This document shows, in pieces, positions 24,110-36,067 of a stretch of DNA of 64,000 nucleotides (the stretch's first letter is position 1; each line of letters opens with the position of its first letter). The notes under the pieces are model-generated. The model did not search any database. It had not been told where the DNA came from and saw nothing but the letters and a program-made list of their open reading frames with translations. Location: NCBI RefSeq assembly GCF_003286085.1, contig NW_020825288.1:20956001-21020000 (forward strand), read 5' to 3'. Source of the stretch: Drosophila persimilis. Its lineage: Eukaryota > Arthropoda > Insecta > Diptera > Drosophilidae. The translations under genes and the position numbers were made by a program.

Positions 24110-24700
24110 CCCTGGGGGAAATGGATGTTATAGAATTGAGAAAATGTTTGTCATCCAAGACTCCGTAGGTATCAGGATCGAGATAAATATACTCAAGATA
24201 CTAATAATGTACTTGAATATGTCTAAAGAATATCAATTTGAGAAAAGGTCTTTATAAATCACGTTTCATCTTCATATAAAATTAACAAAATAGGGTATAC
24301 AAAGGCTTACACGCAAAATAGCGACTCTGTTTTTGGTGAACTTTTTCCATTAAACCTTTTTTTACAATAAATACAATAAAAGCAGGGATCAAAACAATCC
24401 TATCTTGTAGAAAATTTATTCATCAATGGGATAAAACTATGTGGGCATTGCTTAGTGATTTGGTTTGTCAGAATTATTCAATGGAATATCAAAATTGAGC
24501 AATATGAACGAATTTCCTTTTTCGTTTGTTTTGATTGACCTATTTCGCTACTTGTTTTTTGTTTGACTTATTTCGCTAAAACCTCTTTCTACGCAAAATG
24601 CAATAAAAGAAAGTGTTTAAAATAAGCCAGTCAAGTTCAGAATAGTTTAATTAATCGGATAAAATTATATGTTCAGGTATTGAAGTCCTAGCTAGCTTTT
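23985..24700 (+). repeat. Diverged repeat unit upstream of bcd
   Basis: A 41-nt block at 23985-24025 recurs at 24407-24447 with four mismatches and no gap. A weaker third relative containing CGGATAAAATTATATG lies at about 24638-24680. The flanks share a GCAATAAAA/ACAATAAAA stretch and a GAATATCAAAAT(T/C)GAG stretch. This is a degenerate local repeat family of a few hundred bases per unit; its origin is unknown. Confidence 0.7.
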
Positions 24701-24965
24701 AATATCAGATCGAATATCAAAATCGAGGAATATGGTTTGCAATCCTTGACGGAGAACGATTAACCCATTGTAGACCAAGGGAGTATTTTAATATTCCATC
24801 AAAAATATTGAAACTTGAATCATTTTATCGGAGGTGAAAGAATTCGTGTTTCTCAATTAAAGAATAGGGATAGGATGCATCTACGAAAATAACTTACAAA
24901 CACTATTATTTTCCGCCATTGACCACAAGTCGTTAAACCGTTTAAATAGAGGGGGCTTAAGTGGG

Positions 24966-25015
24966 AATATCGATCACACTGCGTATAACGGCACCTTGAA
25001 TATGTAAATATATAT
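24966..25015 (+). promoter_or_regulatory. bcd: Putative bcd promoter region
   Basis: ATCGAT at 24969-24974 overlaps a Motif 1-like ATCACACTG, followed by an AT-rich GTAAATATATATG at about 25001-25013. This is roughly 180-230 nt before the bcd start codon, suitable for a maternal promoter with the known short 5'UTR. The exact start site is inferred. Confidence 0.35.
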
Positions 25016-25193
25016 GTATGCGTGATGGATCACAAAATGCTGGAAAGATAAGTCTCGAACGTAACCGGTTACCCCAACAAATTAGGAACTATACCATTTT
25101 CCCGTTCCCAATTTCAAATTGGAAATTGGGCAATTAAAACGAGTGCTAAAGTGCTGCAAGCGTGGTGCAGGAGGAGGAGGAGTTGTGGGGAAA

Positions 25194-27025
25194 ATGGCGC
25201 AACCGCCGCCAGATCAAAATTTTTATCATCACCCTCTGCCGCACACACACACACACCCGCCGCACCCCCACCCGCATCCTCATCCCCACCATCCTCATCA
25301 ACATCCGCAGCTGCAATTGCCGCCACAATTTCGGAATCCCTTTGATTTGGTAAGAATATTTCGTTTAAAGCAAGGAAAAGCTGGTGTAATGTGTGATCCC
25401 TGATCGTGTAAAGCTTTTCGATGAGCGAACGGGGGCCATTAACTACAATTATATCCGTCCCTATCTGCCCAACCAGATGCCCAAGCCCGGTGAGTGCTGA
25501 AACACGCAGAGAACACAGAAACTGTGACATTTCTAAAGCCCATTCCCCCGCTCCACAGAGGAGCTGCCTGATTCCCTGGTGATGCGACGGCCACGACGCA
25601 CTCGCACAACATTCACCAGCAGTCAGATCGCCGAGTTGGAGCAGCATTTCCTGCAGGGACGGTACCTGACCGCACCACGACTGGCCGATTTATCGGCCAA
25701 ACTGGCTTTGGGCACGGCCCAGGTGAAGATCTGGTTCAAGAATCGTCGTCGTCGACACAAAATCCAATCGGATCAGCACAAAGATCAGTCTTACGATGGC
25801 ATGCCGCTGTCGCCGGGCCTCAAGACCAGCGAGGGAGACCCGCCCAGTCTGCAGAATCTCACTTTGGGCGGAGGGGCCACACCAAATGCCCTGACTCCCT
25901 CGCCCACCCCTTCGGCAACGACAGCCCACCTGGTGGAGCACTATGGTGAGACATTCAATGCATACTACAACTACAATCATGGCCATGGCCAGGCTCAGGG
26001 CCAGCGCCATGTGGGCCACGTCCATGGACAGTATTCGGGGGCACCAGGACCCCAGAATGGAGCACAGTTCTTTCAGACACAACAGCAGCAGCAGCTCCAT
26101 CAGCAGCAGCAACAGCAGCCGCCACACCACCATCAGAATCATCAGCAGCAACAGCAGCAGCACCTGCACCATCAACTGCCGCACACAAACCACGTGCCGC
26201 ATCAGATGCAGGCCCAGCAACAGCAGCAGCAGCAACAGGAGCAACAACAACAACAACAGCAACTGTATCATCATTTTGATTTCCAACAAAAGACGGCCAG
26301 TGCCTGTCGGGTGGTCAAGGACGAGCCGGAGGCCGACTACAACTTTAACAACTCGTATTATATGCGCTCGGCCCTGTCTGGTGTTGGTGTCGCCGCCGCA
26401 GCTGCTGCTGCTGCTACAGCCGCACCCGGAACAGCATCGTCGGCCGTTGCGGCGGCGGTGTCGGCGGCGGGTGAGGTGGTGACGTCTGCCCTGTCGCCCG
26501 GCTCCGAGGTCTATGAGCCATTAACACCCAAAAATGACGAGAGTCCCAGTCTATGTGGCATTGGCGGCCCCTGCGCCACGGCTGTCGGCGACACGGACAT
26601 AGCCGACGACATGGACGATGGGACGACCAACAAGAAGACGACGACGCTACAGGTGAGCGAGCGGATGATCTCTCTTCCGACATTCCTCCTCCACTAGATG
26701 ATCCATGCTTCTTTCCATTTCCATTCCCATTCCCATGTAGAACCTGGAGCCGCTAAAGAGCCATACGGTTGTGGTTGGTCTAGACAAAAGCTGTGACGAT
26801 GGCAGCAGCGATGATATGAGCACAGGCATGCGGGTGCTGTCGGGTCGCGGAGCCTTTGCCAAATTTGGCAAACCATCGGCCGGACAGGCCCAACCACCGC
26901 CCCCGCCATTGGGGATGATGCATGACACGAACCAATATCAATGTACGATGGATACGATAATGCAAGCGTATAATCCGCATCGTAATGCCGGAGGCAACAC
27001 ACAGTTTGCCTACTGCTTCAACTAG
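25194..27025 (+). CDS. bcd: Bicoid, maternal anterior morphogen (K50 homeodomain)
   Basis: Four exons: 25194-25349, 25414-25489, 25559-26652 and 26741-27025, encoding about 536 aa. All introns have GT..AG ends and lie in the order known for bcd. Exon 1 (52 aa) carries a His-Pro-rich run. The homeodomain is residues 89-148, with WFKNRRRR; Lys at homeodomain position 50 (residue 138) and Arg54 give recognition of TAATCC and of caudal mRNA. A Gln/His-rich region spans about 249-315 and an Ala-rich region about 356-382. The C-terminus matches the conserved ending MQAYNPHR...FAYCFN. Bicoid activates gap genes such as hunchback and represses caudal translation. The protein is longer than in D. melanogaster (494 aa), mainly through Q, H and A tracts. 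The exon 3 acceptor gives the EELPD form; the alternative 5-residue extension is not available in frame here. Confidence 0.96.
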
Positions 27026-27850
27026 TAGTATTCCCGGGGTAGATTTATTTATAGACTTAAGCGAAAAACAACCATATCTGTTGTTTCCTGATTGTACAAA
27101 TACCAAACTGATTGTAGATATCTGCGCGTAGTTATTTGTAAGCCTGAATTGTAAATTTGTTCTTAGTGTTTTTATGTACTAGCCTAGTCAGCAGGCGGCA
27201 CATTTCAATGATTCTTCAAGTGGTACTATATATATTTCTCACTTTTATCGGCAACTTTCTCTGCCATACGTTCGTTGCTTCGTTTGTTTTTGGTTGGGTG
27301 TTCCCCCAAAAGCCCAGGGATACCCTGCTAAAACCAAACGAGGTGTTTTATTGGGCTTGAACGTATGCCAGAGAAAGTTCTTTCCCACATTTTAAGTTCC
27401 TCAAAAGCAAAGGAATCTCTGTACTGTAACAAATTTTGTCATAGCTAAAACCTGTACTTATCGAAATGCAAAATGTTTCTCTTGGTTGGTAATCATACAA
27501 AACTGTATTATTACCAGCTAAAGATTGAACATTTAAACAATTCCGAATACGCCATGACAAAAGCGTTGGCTTGTTTCGACATTTGGACATTCTTTCTACA
27601 AGAAATGTCAGCAAATTGTCTGCCAAGACAAACCAAACATTTGTTTCGTTCTAGGATTCTTTTACTGAATTATTTATATTATATCATATATTTATATCCT
27701 AAGTTTCCATTTGAAAATCACTTCAAGTTTCATTGAAATCTGCTTAGCTTCGATTTGTAGTTTAAGAACCACGGTGCACCATTGTCATATGTTCTCTTTT
27801 ATAAGCTTTTTTTTGTGTGTAAAGTAATTCTTTGGGAATATATAAACAAC
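27026..27850 (+). promoter_or_regulatory. bcd: bcd 3'UTR with localisation structure
   Basis: About 820 nt by analogy with the known bcd 3'UTR; the right end is approximate because no clear AATAAA is seen. Arms at 27253-27273 and 27359-27379 are complementary over 20 of 21 positions. Inside them further short arms pair (for example CGTTTG near 27281 with CAAACG near 27335). This is the expected long-stem element needed for Staufen binding, RNA dimerisation and anterior anchoring. Reading frames here are not genes. Confidence 0.75.
27080..27096 (+). promoter_or_regulatory. bcd: Nanos response element in bcd 3'UTR
   Basis: Box A GTTGT at 27080-27084 and box B ATTGTA at 27091-27096 have the spacing of the Pumilio/Nanos response element. 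A second ATTGTA is at 27111-27116. It permits repression of any bcd mRNA exposed to Nanos. Confidence 0.8.
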
Positions 27851-28246
27851 ATATGATATGCTTCCCAAAAACTGTGCCACCAGGCGCGTATGTTGAAAAT
27901 CTTTCTGAACGAAAACTCGCATGGTTTTTCCGAAAATCTTATGAATTTAAACATGCACTTTTATGGGCCCCGTTATCCTCCCGCTCGCACATGCATGTCG
28001 TAAAATCTGATTCGCGATATTTCTACGAAACCCGCGAGTCGTAAAATATTTTGGCACCACCAGCAGCTGCCTGTGTTTATATAGTTACCTGATCCGCTGA
28101 ACCTGAACATATCCGCGACCCGCACCGATGCGGCTGTGTGTGTGCACTATTTAGGTAGGCCGTGTACAGGCTGACGAGGGCGCCGTCAGCGCTGGTCGGC
28201 AGGCCAACTTGTACTTGTTGCCTCAATTTTCTTTGATATAAATTAT

Positions 28247-28402
28247 GGAAAATCCGGGAAACCAAAACGCTCTCTTTACATGAACGAATCTCGATTGGAA
28301 ATTCCAGTGTTTCCCAATTTTTATTGAAGCCCAACAGAAATGGGCGCGTTCTCAAAGGTGGATTATTCCGATGGATGTGGGTTGTGTGCGGGGGAAATTC
28401 CC
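28247..28402 (+). promoter_or_regulatory. zen: zen ventral repression element candidate (Dorsal site cluster)
   Basis: Dorsal (Rel) sites: GGAAAATCC at 28247-28255, GGGAAACC at 28256-28263, GGAAATTCC at 28297-28305 and GGGGAAATTCCC at 28391-28402. The cluster is about 1.35-1.5 kb upstream of the predicted zen start, as in D. melanogaster. An AGAATGAAT sequence, one mismatch from a Capicua site, follows at about 28410. It should restrict zen to the dorsal side through Dorsal and Groucho. Confidence 0.75.
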
Positions 28403-29715
28403 AAAGGAAGAATGAATCTTTTTAGAGCATAATGGAAATACATATGTATATGAAAAAAATATAATATATTTTATACTATTTTAAATGATTGTGATCCTTT
28501 TGATATATTATAAAAAATTCTAAAATTAAATTTATATTTGATATATTGCTATAATGTATTGTGCGGTAAATATGGATACAACTAAAGGGTATCAATTGGT
28601 TTAGCATTTGATATAAGATATAAAGAAGTTTATTGTATGATAGTCATCATATATCATGTATAGTTCGGTACATTTGTAAAATATATTAAAGTCGAATAAA
28701 GCTCCTCTTCTGTCCTGCCTGATTCCACATTTTCATATTTTCCACATTTAATATTTAAAGACCATGATTCAAAGATATAAACAGATATATTTGTACTTCT
28801 TCAGAAACCATTCTTCCCCTGCTTTCCTTTGAAATTATATCACTAAACTTCAAGACCTCAAATCTCTTCCAAATAATATTATTAAAATTTTGTCGGATTA
28901 ACATTATTATTATTATTTCAACTTAAGATACCCCCCTCAACTGTACCACAGATGCCTCACAAGATTCCCCTGTTATGACTTCGCCTTTGTTCCATGGATA
29001 TTTTTAGCGAATTCTCAGAAGGAGCAAATCCGATAGCGCCAGTAATAAAATGTTTGCCAAGTCCGAGGATCGAAGGACCGCGACAGATTCGCATGGATTC
29101 ACAGTAGACGAGTATAGTCTGAGGCTTCTGCTGCATGGCAGCAACAAAACGAGTGCCATAAACTCCCCGAGGAGTATCCTTTTTCGGAGCGTTGCTTTCA
29201 TTGCATTATGAGGATAATTGTGGGACGGGGCGAGCGACCAAAAGCCGCGACACGAAACACAGGGGAGGGGCGCACAACGGTTTCACTTTCAGCGCCGGCC
29301 GACTCGACTCTTCTTCAACAGGTGCTACGAAGTTCAGAGCTGTCTTTGGTTTTGAGATCATCATCAGGCCCAGTGCCTGACGAAGACGACGACTGTCTAC
29401 CTGGCTAGACTCTGGCCGCGACCATCACCCCGTGCGGCAGTGTCTCACGTAACTGCCAAATCCTTGGTTGGATTTTGATCAAAACAAGCCTCTAGATTGC
29501 CCATTCCCAGGACTCCCGTCCGACTGGAACTCAGACGCACGAGTCTTGGCTAGTCTGGATGGTGCCATCGGCGGTACGATGGCGGCGAGTGCGACGAAAG
29601 GAAGGCCAAAAAGGGGATTTATGACTCGCGGGTTTAGGCAAATTTTTTCGCAACGCAACGGGCCCTGACCTGAAAGATGACCCTCTACCTAGACCTAGAC
29701 CAAGACCAAGAGTTC
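28403..29715. other. zen: zen upstream DNA
   Basis: AT-rich to about 28.9 kb, then more GC-rich. A CAGGTAG Zelda site (minus strand) lies at 29397-29403 and a TAGGTAG (TAGteam) site at 29685-29691. These are consistent with very early zygotic activation of zen. Confidence 0.55.
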
Positions 29716-29723
29716 TATATAAA
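29685..29723 (+). promoter_or_regulatory. zen: zen core promoter with TAGteam site and TATA box
   Basis: TATATAAA is at 29716-29723, with the start predicted near 29748 and a 5'UTR of about 57 nt, close to the known short zen leader. The reverse-strand TAGGTAG (Zelda) at 29685-29691 is 25 nt upstream of the TATA box. Confidence 0.8.
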
Positions 29724-29804
29724 GAGAGAATGTTTGCATAGGGCAGCATATCATTCTACTCTGGACCGTTCCGCGTACAACATCAGCAGCCCAAAACCGA
29801 GATC

Positions 29805-31005
29805 ATGTCATCCGTCATGCATTACTATCCAGTGCATCATCCAACAACAGCTCCGCCAGTGGTTAAATACAGCGATGTAAGTCATACTAACCCTTTCTAA
29901 TTAAAGGATCTTACTAATTTAATTTATCTTTTCCCATTAGTTGCTCTATGGACACCATCATTCGGCGAATCTGCAGCCTACCTCTCTGCAAAATTACACG
30001 CAGCACAGTGTCAGCAGCATACCAGAGCATCCTTCGTTGCAGCAACATCACCATCAGCAGCAGCAGCTCTCCTCCGATGAGAATCTGTCCTCGCAGCCCA
30101 ACCAGGATACGCAGCGAGTGAAGCTGAAGCGTTCCAGGACTGCCTTTACCAGCGTCCAGCTGGTGGAACTGGAGAACGAATTCAAGAGCAACATGTATCT
30201 CTACCGGACACGTCGCATCGAGATTGCCCAGCGACTGTCCCTCTGCGAGCGACAGGTGAAGATCTGGTTCCAGAATCGACGCATGAAGTTCAAGAAGGAC
30301 ATCCAGGGACATCGTGAGGCCAAGGCGAGTGCTAAGCTGGCTCAGCCCCAGGCGGAGCAGAGTGCCCATCGGGGTATAGTGCAGCGCTTGATGTCCTACT
30401 CGCAGGATCCCAGGGAGGCGGCCGCCAGTGCAGCGGAGAAGCGTCCTGCTGTGGCAGCAGCCGTTCCTCCTGTGGTTGCTGCTGCACCTCCAGTAGTGGC
30501 TGCTTCCGCAGCCTCCTTCTACGGCCAAGCAAAGACCAAGCCACAAGCCATCCCCAATATCTCAAACAACAACAACAACAACAGCATGTGCTCCTCCGAT
30601 CTCAGCGAGATCCTGGAACATCTCGCACAGAGCACAGCGCTGCCAACTGCTGCAACAGTAGCCCCCTCTGCCCCTGGGGCAGCCATTGGCGGCACTACTT
30701 CTGGATCATCTGAAGTGGCGGCCTCTGGCCACTATTCCTACAATGTGGACCTCGTCTTGCAGAGCATCAAACAGGATCTGGAGGCAGCTGCCCAGGCCTG
30801 GTCCAAGTCCAAGGCGGGGCCTGTCCTAGCCAATGCCCAAGCCTGGCATCCCAGTGGCGGCGGCTCCTCCAGCACTGTACCGGTGGTGCATGCGGCACCC
30901 TCGATGAATCTGGCGTGGGGCGAGCCAGCGGCCAAGTCCCGAAAGCTGTCGATCTCCCACATCAATCCCTGTGTGGCCGGCGCCGGCTACAACTATCAGA
31001 ACTAG
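29805..31005 (+). CDS. zen: Zerknullt, homeodomain protein for dorsal and extra-embryonic fate
   Basis: Exons 29805-29876 (24 codons) and 29941-31005, separated by a 64-nt GTAAGT..TTAG intron, encode 378 aa. The N-terminus [10 protein letters not shown] is the family signature. The homeodomain is residues 86-145 with WFQNRRMK and Gln50 (residue 135). Downstream blocks conserved with D. melanogaster Zen include HRGIV(Q/K)[21 protein letters not shown] and [20 protein letters not shown]. Alanine- and serine-rich linkers make it longer than the 353-aa melanogaster protein. Zen is required for amnioserosa and dorsal ectoderm; it is repressed ventrally by Dorsal and maintained by Dpp. It is a derived Hox3 gene that lacks homeotic function. 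Confidence 0.96.
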
Positions 31006-34000
31006 GAACTCAGAACTGTAGCTGCAAGTGTGTATCTGTCTCTGGTGTGAGTATCTTTATACTCTTAAGTATCTTTAGCATATCTCTAAGCTCTAAACGT
31101 CTCTGGCACTTGGACGCAAAATTCATTTGTCGCCCCCCAAAACTCAGTGACAAGCACAACTTTTGATTATTTCGATATTATTATTATTATTAGGTATTTT
31201 ATTGGAATTTAAGAATATCTTTTAATTAAAAACTTTGCATATTACTATATATAACATAAAATATAATATATGTAGGTTGCCTATAAAAAACACAACTGTT
31301 TCAGGCTTGTATATGGTTCTGTTTATATTTAAGGAAGTTGGAGGAAATAAGAGGTGAAAGAGGTCCTTGAAACATAGTTTTTATGAAAGCTTTTTCCCTC
31401 TAGCTTATCTAAAGATCATAATTATACAAAGATCATTATAAAACTTATTGTTTTTGGATACAAAACAAGAGATAACGTGAACAGAAAGTTTGATCTTTAA
31501 ATCTCTAGATTTAAAGTTCTCATTATTTAAAATAAATTGGTTTAATTAAAAAAAGATACAAAATTGGTATTGATATCCTTCTGAAAATAAATCTAGAAAT
31601 ACCCAAGAATACTTTCAGTTATCATTTCCTGAACTATCTACAAAGTCTTGTCTTCCTTTCCCCTCCATTTTTCCAACTTTCAAATACATTGCCCCTTTCT
31701 TTGATACTTTTCCCAGCTAAACTTTTGCTACCATCCCGTGAAAACCCATCAGTCCTTTGAACAACCCGCTTGCCCCCCATAAAAGTGGATACTTTTCTGG
31801 GTAGAGAGTTAATTTTTAGCATTTAGTAGCAGCATTTATTTGTGTCCCAGTGTTGGTTGTCTTTGGTTTCACTTTTCCATTTAATGTCCCATTGCGGACG
31901 ACTTGAGGTCAAGTCGAGGAATTTCCATTGTATTTGCCATCTATTAAGGTCGTTGAAAAGTGTCAACCGCATTAACTTGGACAGGTCCTCGGACCCTGCT
32001 GGACCCTTGTTCGGCTTGGACCATGCTCGCACGTTGGTCATCTTCGGAGGCTGCCCTTGAGGTGGTGTGTGTTACGATTTGATTTATGGATATTTAACCG
32101 CACACATTACTTGGACTCTCTGGGCCTTCTGGCGAGTGCTGCCGGACAGCGTCTTTCGGCGCGGAAATGCGACACTCAGCTTCAGCTTCAGCTCCAAGGA
32201 ATTTCCACCACACACACACTTTTCCAGCTGAAGTGACTCTCCTTTCTTCCTTTTGGGGGATTGAGGACAGGAAGGACATCCCTTTTGGGCAGGGACATGC
32301 CTCGCCTCTGGTTGTGTTTGGTGTGTGGCAAATTGCTTCCCCTGGGAGGAAATTGTCGCTGCCACTTGCCACTGCCACACATAGAAAGCCAGGGAAAATA
32401 GTGCCCAAAGAGTAACAGAGTGTGGTGGCCATGTGGCTTAGAGAAGGGGTGGCAGGGCAAGGGGTGGGTGTGGAACCATGGAATTTTCATGCGCATTGTT
32501 GACATTTTCCTGACATGTGGTCCGGTGCGGTGCGGTTCTGCTTGGACTGGGAGCATGTCCTCCACATGCTTTGAGGCTGAGACTCTCTCTCTCTCTCTCT
32601 ATCCCCATAATGAATATAGATGCGAGTCGTGGGCGTGGCAAATCGCCCGGCCCGGCCCGCACAGCTAATCAAACTCGAATAAAAAGCAAAGAAAATTACG
32701 CGAAATGCCAATGTAATAAACATGTCCAACAACACAGCACAGCACAGCACAGCACACAGGCACAGATTGTTTCTATTGTTCAGTTTGGAATGCCTCTATT
32801 CCTCCTCAATCATTCCGGCAACATTGCGGTTTTATTAGCCAAAGACAGAGCCAAAGTCAGAGCCAAAGACAGAGCCAGAGCCACCGTCGAGTGCCTGAAG
32901 GCCTGATGACAATGCCACTTGCCTTGGCCCGGTCATAACAATAAATTCTATAGCCACAGCACAGCACAGCCTCAGCCGCCTCTTCTCCCGCCAAAAAAAC
33001 ATTTCAAATTGTTTCTTGTTAATTAAATTAAATATTCACTTGGCTGTTTCCTCCCCCCTCTCCATCTCTCTCTCTCTCTGCCTGGACCACAGCGTTTTGT
33101 AATTAGATTGAATCTATAATTTTTATGGCTAATCGCCTTAGAGCTTTCCCTCCTTGCTGGCCGCGCAATGAATTTTGAATTTGCGGCCAGGACATTCGCG
33201 GAATCCTTGGCGACAGCCGACCAAAATGTATTTTCTGTGCAAATGAAATGAGCTTTCGCCTGAGGAATAGTTCTATCTTTAATTAACTGAGGGAAAAGGT
33301 GGGGAAAAGAGCATCTAAAGAGGGGTCTTTAGAACTGAAATATTGAAAGAGTAAAGCTTATAAATCCCGAAGGCACCCAAAGGTAGCTCCCTAAAAGTTC
33401 TACATTTTTCCATAATCTATAAACCATGAAAACTCTCTCAACCAAAAGGCTATCCCCAGAGCTCTACCTATCTCTACCTTACAGCCACACTCTTTCCCTA
33501 TCTCTGTCTATATATTTTTGGCCAGAAATTTGAATATTTTTGGCACGTTTAAACGTTATGACATTTCACAGACGTGTCAGTCCCTCAACGCCCGACGCTA
33601 TGGCCAACACCTGTCGTATAAACAAATCGTGCAAAGAGCACAGAAAAAACTTTCCTTTCCATTCCATTCCACATATGCCAGCGGTGTTGTCCCGCCGTGT
33701 CCTGTCCCAAAATAAAAAAAAAAAATGTATATATTGTGGCACAGCAGGCACAACAGCAGCAGGGAAAAACTCTACTTATTTTGTATTCCATGGAAGATTG
33801 TGAATGCGTGAAAAAAATCACTTCAAAATTTGAATGCCAATTGCTAAAAGGGGAGCCCCAAAAAAGGGGAATTCTTGGGCATACAATGGAAATTTTGTTG
33901 CGCCTTTCCCTTGAGTCATGGGGGTCGTGAGCCGTGCGGTTGTTGCAAGCATCTGTTGCTGTTATTTTCGGCTTGATAATACCCTTAAAGAGGGTATGGT

Positions 34001-34337
34001 AAATTGTATCAACAAAAAAGAAGGAAGAAATAACTATGGCAATGAATATTGTGGGGTATTTAAAGCTTCGGATAGAAGTATTTGTTCATTTTTTTTGGGG
34101 AAATATATAATATTTTGGGGCAAAGGAGACTCTCATTAGAGTTCTTTCCATCTCCTGTTTCCACAGCACAAGTGGTTCCTTCAAGTGGTTATCCCATACC
34201 CTCCTAGATACTCGTATCCGTAGACCAATTTCATGGCTAATTCGGCTACCCCTAACCATCCCTCAACCCTCTCAATTCCATACACCATCTGATGTGCAAC
34301 ATATGCAAGTGACCTCCCGTATATGTATGTCTGTATA

Positions 34338-34361
34338 GGGGTAGGGGGTAGGGGTTGGGGG
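34338..34361 (+). other. G-quadruplex motif
   Basis: Four G runs of 4, 5, 4 and 5 separated by TA, TA and TT give a canonical quadruplex pattern on the plus strand. Confidence 0.7.
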
Positions 34362-35850
34362 TTCCCATTCGTATTTATGGCCCGATGGCTGGTATATTTT
34401 TCATCGGTCTAAAACCCATAATTAAATTACGTGAAATTCATTTATAACAATTACGTCGAAATGGCAATCTATGCTGATGATGCCGCCACAGTACACACAC
34501 AGGCCACAGTCCTCGATCTCTCTCTGCCACAAGGAACTTACGGTGGAAAAACTCTAAGCAACAGAACGAATATTCGTGTGGCAGAAAATAAAAAATGCTG
34601 TGCGTCATGTGAGCAATTTGGTGTCGTTGTCGTTTGTCCATTTGCCTGTGTGGCAGTGGCAGGCAGGCCATGGGTGCCACAACCAGTTCACTCGGCTCCT
34701 GGCTCTCTGCACAGTTCTCTGTGGCTCTCCTCCACCCCTCTCTGCACAGTTCTCTGTGTCTCTCCTTTTGCAGTGCACTGCAATTATTTATTCCTGTGCA
34801 TTTGGTGTTTCCCCCCTTTCCGTTTCCTCGCTCCTTTTGCTTACATGGCGCTTAAGCATGTCCATGTCCGGTTTTTGCCCGTGTCCGTGTGTGTCCATGT
34901 GTCCGTATGGCTCCTAAATGCCTGGAACACACGACACAGACACATATCCGCCACCCATAATATACCTCCTCACTCCTTTGGAGGAAAAGGTGGATCCAAT
35001 GCAAGGTAATGTCCCCGCAACATGCACTTCTACACTGAGGCAAAAAACATGGAAGATTGGTGGATTGCTGAGGCTTTGTGGGAAAGATATGGAATGAGAA
35101 TATGATCTATATAGGATCTACAATGATATGGAAGAATATAGATTGAAATATCCATTTACATAAACATAAGATGGGGTCTGTTATCGAAATCTTTAGCACT
35201 CAAAAAGTATATTTTTCAGTGAATGAAAAGCGAGTGGAGTGCTCTTGGTGGTAGAGATCTGGAGAAGGAGTCGAGGAAGGAGCCCCGAAGTATGGGGACT
35301 TGAAAGAGGTTAACTGATGGAGACCCGGAGTGGTGGAGATGGTGGAGTGGTTGTGCAGACCCAAAGAAGAGTTGGAGGGGCTGAAGCGTGTTGGAGTCTT
35401 TTGGAGCTTCAGTTTGCGCTCAGATTGCGGCTCTACTATTATTAGATGCCATTATGTTTTATAGTCTATAATTGATCCTTTGAGCCAAGCAACGCTCATG
35501 CACTTTTCTGGTATGCATTTCTTTATCTTACAAATTATATGAGATTAAATGAAAAGTAATGTGAATGTGCATGTGAGCGTGAGTACTGCACGAGTGTGTA
35601 TGCTAGTCTACTCCCATAATCATGAAAGCGATTCACGCAAATGACTGGCGAAATTGAGGTTTAATGTGATATGGTATTAGATATGAGTAAATATTTGATT
35701 AAAGTTTGGAGATTGCGAGAAAGGGGAGGAGCTGGAGAGAGGATATGAAAGTGAAAATCTCCTCAGACAACCACTCCTTCTCAAGACTCCCATAGATAAT
35801 TGAATTGACTAATAATCCCAATATAATCCCTTCTTTATTACCCTCTAAAT

Positions 35851-35867
35851 CATCGATACTATCGATA
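35851..35867 (+). promoter_or_regulatory. Double DRE of the TPR gene promoter
   Basis: CATCGATA and TATCGATA are adjacent, about 200 nt before the start codon at 36068. The palindromic TATCGATA is the DREF/BEAF-type element, typical of broadly expressed genes. Confidence 0.65.
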
Positions 35868-36067
35868 TTAAAGGCACTGATTCCTTCAGTAAACAGCGAC
35901 TATTGCTAGGGGCAACCCCACATTCCACTTTTTTGTGGGTTGCCCTGCGATACGTTTGCCCAGCTGTACGAGCCACAAAAACAAACAAAAACCCAACAAA
36001 GGCCAAGTCAAACACACAAATATTTACTCAAATCCTTTGGTCATTGGACATTAATATCTGGGAAAAT

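Larger units (their letters stand above)
31006..36067. other. Intergenic stretch between zen and the TPR gene
   Basis: Five kilobases without a recognised gene. It begins with the zen 3'UTR and an ATT repeat at about 31177-31191. It contains CT and AGAGCC/AAAGACAG low-complexity tracts (32581-32600, 32838-32880), CACAG repeats (32732-32756), one G-quadruplex motif and GGAG-rich DNA at 35220-35420. Confidence 0.5.

Noticed and set aside
25690-26289. Leu-rich 199-aa frame opposite bcd
   Set aside because: Reverse reading of the bcd CAG-rich exon; Leu runs come from the glutamine codons.
27473-27736. 87-aa frame downstream of bcd
   Set aside because: Lies within the bcd 3'UTR, whose structure and Nanos element are recognised.
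29914-30546. 210-aa frame opposite zen
   Set aside because: Shadow of the zen homeobox exon.
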